Positions 1 to 11,240 are shown, numbered from the stretch's first letter. The stretch is DNA of 64,000 bases from Portulaca oleracea (GCA_029582165.1 CM055891.1:29614832-29678831), one strand, 5' to 3'. The notes: generated by a model not told the origin, from the letters alone. Made by a program: numbers and translations.

Positions 1-820
1 GAATTGTAAAAAGTGATAAATAAATTTAGTAAATTAGAGGTAAAAAAGAATGACAGCTATTGGAACTGTAAAATAGAAAGGTATTTTAGGACAAAGAAGT
101 TGGGTAAAAGGACAAATATTTTGATACGAAGGTAGTATTAATATAGTCATTATGCACTATTAATAGCATAATTATTCATTCATCCTTATATATTGTTCAC
201 CCTTAATATCATAATTGTTCATCCATACTTACCCGTTGTCCACTCCAATAACATAAATATTCACTCATACTTATCCGGAGCACATGCTCTATCTAAGTGC
301 ATGTAATATACCTCCCCTCATTCCCCGCCATTTATAATCCAAACAAGATAGAAATAAGTTTTCTAACATTTCCCTCCTCTCCCCTCCCGTCCATGTCCCC
401 TCTAATAACCAAACAGACTATAAGTAAAGGTGGAAAATTGTGGGATCCTATTAAAATTTTCCCAAGTTCAAGATATAACAAAACATAGAAAAGTTGGTCT
501 AACTTAGAAAAATGTTTACCAATTTCCCTAAGATTTTTGACTAATCAGACACTTCCCAAGGGAAAATTGCCGTATTCAAACGGTCCTTAGGCCTTTCAAA
601 TTTATGGGTACATCGAATTCACCAGTTTTTATCTAAATTTACTTAAATTACCAAAACTTATCAAAACTTACCAAAAATTATCAAAGTTAAAAAATTAAAA
701 AAACATTAATTTTGATATATTAGGATAAATTTGATAAAATTTACCAAAAATGTCAAAAATTACAAAAATTTAACTTTTACCCATCTGTTTTTTACCGGTC
801 AATGGTCGGAATGTTTATAG
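1..820. other. Intron of the CNGC gene, MITE-rich
   Basis: No coding sequence fits the CNGC exons here, so the preceding exon must lie outside the window. The acceptor is TTTATAG at 814-820. The stretch is AT-rich and holds one dispersed MITE (about 589-810). The sequence around 520-590 resembles the end of another MITE of the kind seen at 4232-4496. Confidence 0.6.
589..810. repeat. Dispersed MITE, family 'ttaccaaaa', copy 1
   Basis: The left end reads aggcctttcaaatttatggg, followed by runs of ttaccaaaa and ttatcaaa, a central gatatattaggataaattt, and aacttttaccca near the right. The same plan occurs at 4057-4547, 44167-44351 and 47372-47591. The right inverted end is degenerate and lies within 15 bases of the splice acceptor at 820. 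Superfamily not certain; the ends suggest hAT. Confidence 0.6.
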
Positions 821-2830
821 GTATTGGGGGCGATATGGTACATATGGTCACTTGATAGAATAACTGATTGCTGGACGCAACAATGCGAGAAGGAATATGA
901 GGAAGTGGAATTCCCATGTTTTCCATGGTATTTTGACCCAAAAAGTCAAGATAATGAGGATCGACAGGGTTGGGCTGAACATACCAAGCTCTTTGAAAAC
1001 TGCGACCCTGAAAATAACGCCGCCGAATACCAATTTGGCATTTTTGGTGACGCTCTTAAGTTTAATATTTTTGAGGTTCACTTTTGGGGTACCTATTTCT
1101 ACTGCCTTTGGTGGGGCTTGAAGAATTTGGGGTACGTACTTCCCTACCTTCCTATCTTTCTATGTGCCTTTGTATATGTTTACTAGCTAGACCTAACAAA
1201 CTTGAACTGACACCTAGATGAATGACCTGTTTATGACCCGAACTCGTAGAAAACTCGCCCGAAAACCAATCCGAACTGCTACCTGAAAGTAAGAGGATTA
1301 AGACCCCGTTCTTTTATATGGCTAGCTGCCGTGTGACGCGGTGCGGTGGAATTGTGGTGGGTTTGGAAAAGTTGTGGTAGATTGTGGTGGGTTTTGGTTT
1401 CACTAATTGTAAATGTGTTGGAAAATGTGAAATTGTGGTGGGTTGTGAAAATTTTAGCTTTTAATAAAGATAAATTAAATTAGAAAAAGTAGGATGCGGT
1501 GGGTTGTGGTAGATTGTGGTGGATTCTGTGTGTTGTGGTGGAATATGACAAGTTGCGGTGATGTGTGGCGCCACACTCAACCAGCCGCATAAAAGAACAG
1601 GGTCTAAGATTCATTTCCAAATGACCCCAAATCAAACGAGAATCAAATCTGAAATAACAACGCCACCCGAAAATGAGAATAAAATATTTTTGAGGTTCAC
1701 TTTTGGGATACCTATTTGCCCCGTTCTTTTGTGCGTTAACGCACCCAAACGCAACGCAAAATCAATAAAACCTAACGCAAGAGAACGCAACTTATCACAA
1801 TCTACTATTCACATCTACTCACCTTTTTATTAATTCTTACCGCAACCCAACACAACCCAAACGCAACTTAACCAAACGCAAACGCAACGCAACGCAAATG
1901 CAACGCACGAAAGAACCGGTAGGGAAATTGGAATCTAATAACCCTACTTTTGCAAATTGGATGACAATAATCCCTATTTTAAATTTGTATTCTGGTGATC
2001 CAAAAAAAAAATTCTATTGTAGACTTGTAATGGTACCAAATCTATCACCACATTCTTTTTATTTTTTTATGCTTACCCCATATTGTTTTTGTTTTTTTCA
2101 TTCATGCCCCCAGATAAGTAATGAAGTGTAGTTACTAAAACATTTTTTAAATTATTTTTCTGAGATTCCGAGCAATTAATTATTATAATTTTTTAAAAGG
2201 AATAAAATCGAAAAAATCATAAAAAATTGAAAAAAATTGAAAAAAATTGGGAGAACTGCAGTAAATTCATTAAAAATCGTGGTAAAGTGTTATACAAAGT
2301 TTTGAATCAAATGCAACATAAAATCTATGATATTTAGGATATATTCTCGATTATGTCCCATTACAATACATTTTTTTTTGGACCACCAGAATACAAATTG
2401 AAAGTAGGGATTATTGCTTGCAAAAGTAGGGATTATTAGAATCCTATTTTCCTACCTATTTATGATGAATTTTACGATAAATATAGATGAACTTTTATTT
2501 AAAATTCAATTTTACATCACCTAATTGCCTGAACATGGGTTCCAAAAAAATGCCATATATATAAGAATTAGATTATCTTTGGTGATGGCAGTTCATATGG
2601 ACAAAATTTGGAGACCACAACTGAAAGAGAGCAAAACTTTTTTTCAATCTTTGTGGGTACATTGGGGCTTTTCTTATTTGCACTCTTGATTGGTGAAGTT
2701 CAGGTACTATTCTCACTGCTCACTTTACTGCTAGCAATTTAATATTTTTGTATATAAGAATGTTACATCTTAATATTTTTACACATGAGAAAATTGAAGT
2801 CTAATGATAATTGTTATTATATGTCATTGG

Positions 2831-2880
<50 letters not shown>

Positions 2881-5800
2881 CCCTACCTAATTGGAAACGT
2901 ACACCAGCGATCCTTACTTTCAACCTATTGAATTTTTTGGACCATCATCAAGTCATTCACACACCAGAATAAAAGAGTGACCAATTTTTAAGTGTTGACT
3001 TCCTAACTTGCACCCCAGTTAACAAATAAACTTATGCCTTAAGATTATCTTTTCTCCTCAGTGAATCAAAAAGTGACTTTTTTGGACTTTAATTCAGGTA
3101 TAGAGAGAGATTTGCCGAGGAGAGAGAGATTTATTGTGTGGGGAGTGTAAACTCAAGACAGAAGCTTATTTTCTGATTAGGACACCATTTATGAAGTAAG
3201 CCCTTAAAAATTTGGTTGACCTTAATTTTTTCGGCATGCTCAGTCAGATAATCACCGAGTCACTTTCACAAAATTCGGTAGTGGTCCGAAAAAGTTCAAA
3301 TTGGCTGAAAATAGGAAATTGCATATCTAGAATAAGGATTACATTACACAATGACCCATAATAAGGATTATAAGAATTGAACTACATGCATGTATATATA
3401 CATTCTTACTTGCAACGTTACATGGTACATGGATGACCTTTGAACATTTATGTTTGGTGATGATTGTGGTAGAATTATCTGATGTCTATGACGGTTAGAA
3501 TTGAAGAGTGGAGAGTACAAAGAAGAGACACTGAGGAATGGATGCAACATCGACAATTACCTGAAGAATTACGAGAGCGAGTTCGAAGGTTTGATCAATA
3601 CAAATGGCTAGCCACAAGGGGTGTCGATGAAGGAGAAATCTTACAGGAATTGCCTTTAGATCTTCGTCGAGACATACAGAAGCATTTGTGTTTGAAACTC
3701 ATTCGTCGTGTTAGTAACTTCTGCTCTCTCTCTCTATATATATTTTTTCTCCTATGCATTTTGCATTTATGAAAAAAAATACAAGACTTTTCTCCATTTC
3801 TCCATTTTAATGAAAGATTTACGCATATCCATTAATAATAATGTGGAACAGAAAAGCAAAACATAGATGTATTTCGTTGTTTTATCTATCTGTATAGGGT
3901 TAGGTCACTTCCTAAACTCTTAATTGTACCCAAATTAGGGTTTTTGGTTGCAAGTATGCTAACTTTTGGAGGGTTTTGATCAATCATATATTTGAGACAA
4001 CTTTATATCTAGAACAAGTGAATATACTACCACCCAATACCCTAATGTTTAGCATATTGGCATGACAAATTCATGGGTAACTCTAATTTATCAAAATTTA
4101 CCAGTTTTTATTTAAATTTACTAAAACTTACCTAAACTTACCTAGAAAAACAAAAAAAATAATTTTTAATATATTAGCGTAAATTTGTCAAAAGTTACCA
4201 GAATTTACCAAAAATTACCAAAAGTTACCAAGGGTGCGTTTGGTTGGTCAATAACCCCAGAGAAATGGTCAATTTTCCCGGGTTGACTTATTTTCCCCAT
4301 GTTAGGATGTGGGTTGACAATGAGAAAAATTTCACGGTGGGCCCACCATTTTTTCCATTTTCCTAGGGAAATTTTCCCTTAGGGGGGCTAAGGGAAATTT
4401 TTCCCAGTGCAATATTTCCCATGGAAAACTTCCTATGGGAAATTTTCTTCAGGAAACTGAAGAAAATTTCCCTAGGGTTCCTACCAAACGCTCTCCAAAT
4501 TTTAACTTTTACCCAACTGTTTTTACCCATAAATTTGACAAGCCCTTAATTAGATTCAAAAGCCCTTGATGTTATGCTAAACTTGGTGTTGTTTATGCCC
4601 TATTGTTTTTAGGTTCCTTTCTTTGCACAAATGGACGATCAACTACTAGATGCAATATGTGAACGCCTGCAACCATCCCTAAGCACCAAAGACACAAACG
4701 TAGTTCGAGAAGGAGATCCGGTGTCGGAGATGTTGTTCATCATTAGAGGCCAATTAGAGAGCTCTACGACCTATGGAGGTCGAACTGGGTTCTTTAATTC
4801 CATTGTTCTTCGACAAGGCGACTTTTGTGGGGAAGAGTTATTGACGTGGGCAGTGTTGCCCACTTCAACCGATAATCTTCCTTCCTCAACTAGAACAGTT
4901 AAGGCCATCACAGATGTTGAAGCATTTGGCCTTCAAGCCGATGACCTTAAGTATGTCGCCACACAATTCAAACGCCTTCAAAGCAAGAAAATTCAGCATG
5001 CGTTTAGGTATGTATGTATGTATATATATAAATCGACGACTATTTTAACTTTTGTTTGAATTGGTTCTAACATATCATGCATATTAGAGTATTTCAAAGC
5101 AATGGGTCTTATGATTAATTTTCATTGCTACACATATTAAATCATACCAATCTTTGTGGTATTTTCAGTTAAATTCAAAGGACACTTGCATGATAAGCTT
5201 GTTAGTATATGTATGCACAAAGTTAAACCTAACAAAAACTTACTAGACTCAAACCTGCCTAAGAAACTTACGTTGTTGGACAAGGTTTTTATTAGAACAG
5301 ACAACACCAAATATCTGAATTTTTCTGACATTTCTTTGTTCGAACATCCAAATTGACACTTGATCCCAAAATTTTAACACATATTTCTCTTATTTGTATT
5401 GTCCAAGCTCAGTTTTGACTCAATTTAACGTAGTCCAAATTATCTAACTGGGTCCAGCACCAAAAAAAAAAAAAAAAAACTGAGTAACAAATATCGATTA
5501 TTTGTCCAAATTTCAATGTTGACCAATCTGACAGCCTAGAATTTGATCACTTCCCAAATTCTTGACCTTTTAACATTCTGATTGAGTTGTGAAGGTTATT
5601 TTTGATGTCATGGGCACAATAGTCCTTGCTGTTTGCTTATATTTAGTTGTGTTTGGTTGTACCGTTGTAGCCTTTACTGTTGGAGTTGGGTATTTGTCGT
5701 TTTGTAATGCGGTTTTGTTATATTCCGTGAACTTTGAAACCTGTTGGCTTTCAATAATCGAAAAAAAAGTTTGTAAACAATGCTAAATATTACTACCTCC

Positions 5801-6461
5801 GTCCCAAAATGTTTGTCATTTGGCTAAATTTTGACCGTTGATTACTCACGAATTACGATATAAAATTACCATCATTGTAATTTTTATTAAGAAATCTTTC
5901 TAATAGCGGTAATTTCATGTCGGAACTCATTATAATTTGTGAATAATCAATGGTCAAAATTTAGTTAGAGGACAAACATTTTGGGACGGAGGTAGCTAGC
6001 TAGTAGCATATTAACATACACTTGGAAATGTTATGTTTAGGTACTACTCTCATCAATGGAGGACATGGGGAGCTTGTTTCATACAAGCGGCATGGCGACG
6101 ATACAAGAAGAAGAGGATGGCTGAGGAGTTAGTAGGGTTAGGCTACTTTTACTCTCATGGTCAAGATAACGACGACGATGATGACATAGAAAGCAGCTAT
6201 AGTGATGAACCATTGCTCTTACAGCAAGAGGCTCAAGGAGGAGTAGTAGGAGGAGATCAACAAGCTTCATCATCTTCTTCTGGAGATAACACTAATAATA
6301 ATAACAGCCCTAATCTTGCAGCTACTTTGTTAGCATCCAAATTTGCTGCAAATGCAAGGAAAGGGGCAAGTCAAAGGGTTAAGATTATTGACCCAACAAA
6401 GGAGCTTAAGATGCCTAAGATGTTTAAACCAGAAGATCCTGATTTTAATGCTGACATTTGA
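821..6461 (+). CDS. Cyclic nucleotide-gated channel (CNGC), group III, 5' part outside window
   Basis: A plasma-membrane cation channel (Ca2+/K+) with cyclic-nucleotide and calmodulin control, by family knowledge. Five exons can be joined in frame with GT-AG sites: 821-1131, 2592-2703, 3473-3709, 4613-5007 and 6041-6461 (stop TGA), giving 491 residues. Family members have about 700, so the N-terminus and S1-S4 lie left of position 1. Seen in order: end of S5 (VLGAIWY), pore helix YCLWWGLKNL, filter region SYGQNLET, S6 ending LFALLIGEVQ, C-linker with EEWMQHRQLPEELRERVRRF and LRRDIQKHLCL, a cyclic-nucleotide-binding domain with EGDPVSEMLFIIRG and GDFCGEELLTW, and an IQ calmodulin site CFIQAAWRRY. 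The tail has an acidic D-run and ends KPEDPDFNADI. Wording of the CNBD and tail fits the CNGC14-18 group, probably CNGC16/18. The usual IGNMQ at the S6 end reads IGEVQ here. The exon at 2592-2703 is short and easily missed by gene finders. Confidence 0.93.
1302..1604. mobile_element. Tourist/Harbinger-like MITE (303 bp)
   Basis: The inverted ends are GACCCCGTTCTTTTAT on the left and ATAAAAGAACAGGGTC on the right, flanked by TAA on both sides (1299-1301 and 1605-1607). A 3-bp TWA duplication is typical of PIF/Harbinger. The interior is a GT-rich run of tgtggtgg(g/a)tt motifs with no coding capacity. It sits in the CNGC intron 1132-2591. Confidence 0.8.
1675..1716 (+). pseudogene. Duplicated fragment of CNGC exon inside intron
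   Basis: A stretch of about 34 bp beginning atatttttgaggttcac at 1684 repeats exon bases 1065-1098 with a single difference (a for g). It lies 550 bp downstream, inside the next intron. Upstream similarity to the exon fades quickly. It has no splice sites and the reading frame is not kept. Confidence 0.7.
1719..1920. mobile_element. Harbinger-like MITE, ACGCAAC-rich
   Basis: The left end is ccccgttcttttgtgcgtt. The right end, reversed, reads accggttctttcgtgcgtt. The inside is dominated by acgcaac and aaacgcaac repeats. No clear target duplication. It abuts the next element exactly at 1920. Confidence 0.6.
1920..2454. mobile_element. Long-TIR MITE, copy 1 (535 bp)
   Basis: Terminal inverted repeats of about 70 bp begin TAGGGAAATTGGAATCTAAT and run through cctacttttgcaa and gtattctggtgatcc; the mirror lies at about 2378-2454. 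A second copy of nearly the same length (537 bp) is at 61613-62149. It is non-coding. The long TIRs suggest a Mutator-derived MITE. Confidence 0.75.
2831..2880 (+). repeat. (AAT)n microsatellite in CNGC intron
   Basis: About 17 uninterrupted ATA/AAT units between the exons at 2592-2703 and 3473-3709. Confidence 0.95.
4057..4547. repeat. Dispersed MITE, family 'ttaccaaaa', copy 2, with nested MITE
   Basis: The left end is catgacaaattcatgggta. The right end is tacccataaatttgacaag, the inverse of the family terminus. The body is split by the MITE at 4232-4496; the two halves together match the uninterrupted copies. Lies in the CNGC intron 3710-4612. Confidence 0.7.
4232..4496. mobile_element. 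MITE with GCGTTTGGT ends, nested
   Basis: The ends are gggtgcgtttggttgg and, reversed, gagcgtttggtaggaac. The interior has runs such as gggaaatttt and ttttcccta in both orientations. It is inserted inside the MITE 4057-4547. Its ends resemble those of the larger element at 14275-15249. Confidence 0.65.
5796..5992. mobile_element. Stowaway-like MITE (197 bp) in last CNGC intron
   Basis: Inverted ends CCTCCGTCCCAAAATGTTTG and CAAACATTTTGGGACGGAGG, with TA duplications at 5794-5795 and 5993-5994. Subterminal sequence (aattttgaccgttgatta and its reverse) also pairs, so the whole element can fold on itself. It sits about 50 bp upstream of the last acceptor. Confidence 0.88.
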
Positions 6462-6679
6462 AGGGTATGTATGTGTGTATGTAATAGATGATTAGAGAAA
6501 AGAAAAGAAAAGGTAGGGTTTATAATTGAAGTAGTGTATGTATAGAGATTAATGATCAGATTAAAGTTTTAAACTGTAGTACTTTCTGTCTAATTATGTG
6601 ATTAAGGTTTTCTCAAAAATTACATGGAAATAATCTAGAAATACTAATTAAACACCAATTATTGAAAAAAAAAATACTA

Positions 6680-6983
6680 CTCCCTCCGTCCCTTATCCCT
6701 TTTTATTTGTCAATTTTACACACATCAATTATCAATTTTTCTGACTAGCTTGTGCCTTTATATTTGTCAAATTTTACGATTCCAATAATTAAAATATCAA
6801 AATTACCCTTAATTAATGAATTTGAGTTTTATTTTACCTTTAAAATTGTCCTTTATTACTCTCTTTACATTGAAATTAGTGGAAGGGTATATTTGTCTAT
6901 GCACAAATTGTTTACTCTATTTTCAATAAACATTGGTTTTACAAAGTTAGGTATTTTGACACTAAAAAAAGGATAGAAAGGAG
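6680..6983. mobile_element. Degenerate Stowaway-like MITE
   Basis: The left end CTCCCTCCGTCCC is canonical. The right end ggatagaaaggag is a decayed inverse. TA on both sides (6678-6679, 6984-6985). About 300 bp, non-coding. Confidence 0.65.
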
Positions 6984-7121
6984 TAATATAAATAACTTAA
7001 TTATCTGGAGCAATGTCTCACCTAATGTTATTTGGGATGACCATCATGAAAGTTATCAATCTATATCAGGTATTAGTAACTTCATATCTAAGTTCATTAT
7101 AATACAATCATATCAAACATC

Positions 7122-7677
7122 GGGTTTTTTGCATTTTGGACCCCGAACTTTAGGGGTATTTATATTCTGAACTCTTGTTTTTCAACTTTAATGTTTTGGA
7201 CCCTAAAGTTTGTCGAATGAAGAAAAAAGAACCCTAAAGTTTGTGAGTTTAAAAAAAAGTCCTTGTCTCATTCTTTGTTTTCTTCCCATGCTTGACTTTG
7301 TCTCCCGTTTGACATCAAATTTCAAGATTATGGTTAAAACTGACATTGAAGCTATAATACACCTCTCTTATTCAAGTCAGGGCTACTTAGACCCCTGAGT
7401 ACAGGATTTAAGTAACTCCAACATGAATAAGAGAGGTTCATTATAACTTTAATATCAGTTTTAACCTTAGCTTTGAAATTTGACGCTAATCGTGAGAGAA
7501 ATTTAAATATGGAAAGAAAAAGAAAAATGGGAAACAAACTTTTTTTTTCATCATCACAAACTTTAGGGTCCTTTTTTTCATTCTACAAATTTTAGGGTTC
7601 AAAAAATAAAAGTTGAAAACCAAGGGTTCACAATATAAATACCCCTAAAATTCAGGATCCAAAATGCAAAAAAACCC
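7122..7677. mobile_element. Foldback element with 10-bp TSD (Mutator-like)
   Basis: Nearly the whole 556 bp is one large inverted repeat. The left arm starts GGGTTTTTTGCATTTTGGA, the right arm ends aaaatgcaaaaaaaccc, and the turn is near 7400. Flanked by ATCAAACATC at 7112-7121 and 7678-7687; a 9-11 bp duplication is typical of Mutator-like elements. Single arms of the family occur at 11593-11966 and 12650-12955. Confidence 0.85.
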
Positions 7678-7990
7678 ATCAAACATCTATGAAAAAATAG
7701 CACATACATGAAAAAAATTGGTTGGACTGACACATGAATTAATTGTTTGCACATAGAAATAACCCCAAAATGATAATATATAGAAACTCTAATCATCCAA
7801 TTACAAACATTAATAAAGCACATAATATATAACTAATTAAAATTACACAGTCCCAATTAAGTGACTTAACCCTATAAAAGAAGTTGTTCAGAAATATCAA
7901 CCACAAGTTCAACTGAGAAATGTCTAGAGGTTTAATCAACAACAACAATGGCAGAGCTAACTATTCAAACCATACACATTGAGAGAGAAT

Positions 7991-10900
7991 TCAGAACTGA
8001 GAGGAAAAAACCATCTCAATCAAGTCCATGTCTTTCTTCCCTCTCAGAGAATCATACCCTAGATTCATCGTCATCGCACCCTGATCCAACGGTCCAGAAA
8101 CGGCCGGACCTGCTTGGTGGGACCCATCAACCAAAGAAGCCATCAGATCAGAGACAAAAGAGGTGGTACTGTAATTGTTGTGGGTGTTGTTAGTATCTTG
8201 ATAATAGTAAGATCCTTCAGATGGGGTAAGCTGCTGCTGGCCGTAGGATGGGTAGTACAGATGATGATGATGATGATTTGGCACATCCAACGGCTGAGGA
8301 TTGACGCAAGCATCATCGTAGTTACTGAGGAAGGTTTTCATGAACATAAGCTCATCATCATGGCTAGGGTTTGTGATGTCGAGAAGGGGGGATTCGAAGT
8401 ACTGGTCATGTTCAGAAGATTCTAGAACAAAGCCGGTTTCACGAGGGTCGGTGAGTGGGTCCCCCACGTGGGCGGTGGACCCCGAGCTAGTCGATGGGGC
8501 GGTGTTAGTGTCCGAAATCGCGGTGGTGCTCGGGCTTTGGGCCCCACCATTGGATGAGTTGGCTAGGGTTTTGCTCTTTATGTATTCTTGGAGAAGTGAG
8601 GGTTGGTTGGTCTTTTTCCCACTTTGAAGAGAATTTGTGGTTTTGTTGCTCCTTCTCTTAGAGTTTTGCCTTCTTTTGGTGGCATTCCAATGGTTTTTGA
8701 TGGAATTCTCAGTTCTTCCTGGGATTTGTTTGGCAATTTCAGCCCATTTGTTCCCAAATTGCATGTGTGCTTGAACTAACATTCTCTCCTCTTCTTCACT
8801 CCATGTATCTTTCTATTAAACAAATTGAAAGAAAATATGTCAACAAGAAATAGAGATGTATAAAGTTGACGATACAAATGAACATTGAGAACAAATTATG
8901 TTAGTCTTTATATACAATTGTGTAAATGAGGATAATTTCTTTCAAATTTTAAACTTCAAAGTTGTTAATGATCATGGATAAAGAGTTTTGTGCGCTTGCA
9001 TGCGTGCATACGCATGTGTGTGCGCATGCGTGTGTATGTGTAATTTGAAAGCTATAAACAAATTAAGAACAGTGTATATGATGGTTTATATTAAGCCATT
9101 GACATTAATTACAAAGTTTAGCCCATCAAAGATACAGAAAAATGAACGTTACCGGATTTTATTCCTTTTTATCTTAGGCAGAATGTCACGAGTGGAATGT
9201 GTCGATACATACTGCTAAATGATCATGACTTTTTTTACTTAACTAACAAAAGTTGAACATGTCAATAGGAAACTGAAATGTATGAAACTGATGAGTGATG
9301 ACACAAATATACATGGAAAAAAGATTATGTTAATCGTTATATACAACTATATGAAAATAAGGATTACTTCTTTCAAAATTTAAACCCGTTAATGATGGCT
9401 AAAGTTTTGTATGTTCGCATGCGTGCATACACGTGTGTGCGCATGTATAATTAAGTAATTAACTAAATTAAAAGTTTAAATTCAAAATTTGAAAAGAATA
9501 ACAGATTAAGAACAACCTATATTAAGGAGTATATAAAGCCGTTGACATTAAATACGAAAAGTTAGTCCAGCGCAGATAAAGAAAAATGAGCGTTATCAAA
9601 TTTAATTCCTTTTTATCTTCCGCAGAATGTCACGAGGTGAACGTGATACTACAAACTGCTAAACGATCATGACTTTTTTACCCGTTTAAGCAACATAAGG
9701 TGAATGTAAAATCATTAACCTAACCATAAGATGGCAAGTTCATCACGGGTAGTTTTGTATTCATCGGTCTCTTATCCTAGGCATGCAAAGCTTCATGATG
9801 GTTATCCCTCGAAATGGGAGTGAGTCTGCGGATATATGTACTACTAATATAGGGCCCAACGGGCGGTTCTGCACTGATTTTAAAACGTTAACCTAATAAA
9901 GATAAAAGAAAAATGAACGTTACCTGATTTTATTTCCTTTTTTTCTTCGGCAGATAAACGCTCCCTTAATGCGAGTCACGAGTTGAACGTGTAATTATAT
10001 ACCACTAAACAATCACGATTTTTTTACTCCTTTGACAAAATGTGAATACTAATTCATTTACCTATTAAGGTGGTTGCCTTATGACTTTTCATTAATGAAT
10101 ATTTCTTATTTTATAAAAAAATACGGTGGTTGCCCTAAATATAAAAAATGATTAGATAGACTTATTTACCCTTCATATAAAAAAATACATAAATAAACAA
10201 GATGTAACACAAAGCATGGAAAAATAGATTGCCATGGTATAGCAACATCAAGCTTAAATCACGTCAACAATTTTCCATTAAACCCTGATGAAGCCTTTTT
10301 TAGGTTTTCAGTCAACTTTCCATGTAAAAAAGAGCAGTAATTTTGTCTTGACAGTAAAAAAAAAATCTAGAATTAGATCTATGATTAGCAAATTTTAATC
10401 AAGATTAAGAGGGTAAAAGAGTATTACCTTGATGTCAGGGCGAAGATGATTATGCCATCTTTCCCTACATTGCTTTCCTGCCCTACGATCCAACTTCTCA
10501 GCAATTACAGACCATTTTTTTGTCCCATATTTTGCCACTAACTCCATCAACATGCTGCATCTCGAAAAAAAATATATGTACATAATTAAATTCATAAAAT
10601 TGTGTACAAATATAATAAAAAGAAATAGTAAAAAAGTAGTAAAAAAAAAAAAAAGAAGAGCAAGCAAAACCTGTCTTCTTGTTCAGTCCATTGGCCTTTG
10701 ATCAAAGGAGAAGAGTCCTTTCCTTTTCTCTTCTTGGAAGGGTTATTGCCATTTGGATTTTCTTCGATATTAGTTATCGAGGGCGTGTTTTGACTCATAA
10801 CTCCATCTCCATCCCCAAACAACCCGTTGACGAAGTTCAATTCTTGCATGGTTGCCCATGAAGAAGAAAACCCGCCATTCGGATAACCCATTGTTGCGTT

Positions 10901-11095
10901 TTGATTCACTTCCGTTTTTGACAACGCGTTGTTGTTGTTGTTGTTGTTTTTGTGGCATTGTAGGAACCTATCGATGGCCGAAGCAGGAGGGCCGGACCGA
11001 AACAAAATTGGAGGAAGAGGGCTTTTTTGAAAACTAAAATTTGGTGAAAATTGATGCTCATAGCCCCTCTTAACTCCTCTCATTTCCATGATCAT
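7991..11095 (-). CDS. R2R3-MYB transcription factor, MYB64/MYB119/MYB98 clade
   Basis: Nuclear DNA-binding regulator. Three exons on the minus strand: 11095-10671, 10554-10428 and 8812-7991, GT-AG throughout, 457 residues (relatives are about 420-440). The start at 11095 is the first ATG of the frame and lies about 140 bp below a TATA box. R2 spans the first two junctions: KGQWTEQED, then SMLMELV, KKWSVIAEKL, GKQCRERWHNHLRPDIK. R3 is KDTWSEEEERMLVQAH, GNKWAEIAKQIPGRTEN, NSIKNHWNATKRRQNSKR. After it comes LLQEYIKS, a motif found C-terminal of R3 in this clade. The C-terminus is acidic and low in complexity, with an H-run. The R3 and RRQNSKR wording is nearest MYB64/MYB119, which by family knowledge act in the female gametophyte; that role is not shown here. 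Where relatives have L-x-GRAGKQC, this protein has LDRRAGKQC. The acceptor at 10555 was chosen over one 6 bases upstream because it keeps MYB spacing. Confidence 0.93.
8837..10040. repeat. Diverged tandem duplication in MYB intron 2
   Basis: Two full units of about 420 bp (about 8837-9255 and 9259-9715) share in order atgttagtctttatatacaa, a tgcatgcgtgcatac GT-rich block, attaagccattgacatta, aaaaatgaacgttacc, cagaatgtcacgag and gatcatgactttttt. A third, partial unit (about 9885-10040) repeats only the last blocks. It is non-coding and part of the 1.6-kb intron 8813-10427. Confidence 0.75.
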
Positions 11096-11230
11096 GTAGG
11101 GTAAAAAACTCCAAGGTAAAAAAAAAAAGTTGAAGATTTATGGGGGGAGGGTTTTTTACCTTGCTCTTTCTCTCTATTTAGCTATCTCTAATTACTACTT
11201 GTGTGTAGTTCTTTCTCAAGTTGTGTCAAT

Positions 11231-11240
11231 TCCTTTTATA
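11231..11240 (-). promoter_or_regulatory. TATA box of the MYB gene
   Basis: On the minus strand the sequence reads ctctataaaaggaattg, with TATAAAAGGA ending at 11231. It is about 135 bp upstream of the start codon at 11095, a usual distance for a leader of about 100 nt. Confidence 0.6.

Larger units (their letters stand above)
6462..7990. other. Convergent intergenic region between CNGC and MYB
   Basis: Both genes end into this stretch. It holds the CNGC 3' trailer (to roughly 6600), a Stowaway-like element (6680-6983), a foldback element (7122-7677) and the MYB 3' trailer. No further gene seen. Confidence 0.7.

Noticed and set aside
848..1121. Frames overlapping the first CNGC exon
   Set aside because: Other-frame shadows of the CNGC pore exon.
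5137..5786. Small frames in the last CNGC intron, one with a hydrophobic stretch
   Set aside because: No match to CNGC or other families, no splice support; intronic chance frames.
8114..8627. Plus-strand frames of 95-103 codons over MYB exon 3
   Set aside because: Antisense of the MYB coding exon; no family match.
10547..10561. Alternative acceptor for MYB exon 2 six bases upstream
   Set aside because: It would add two residues to R2 and break the spacing between EED and the first helix that is constant in the family.
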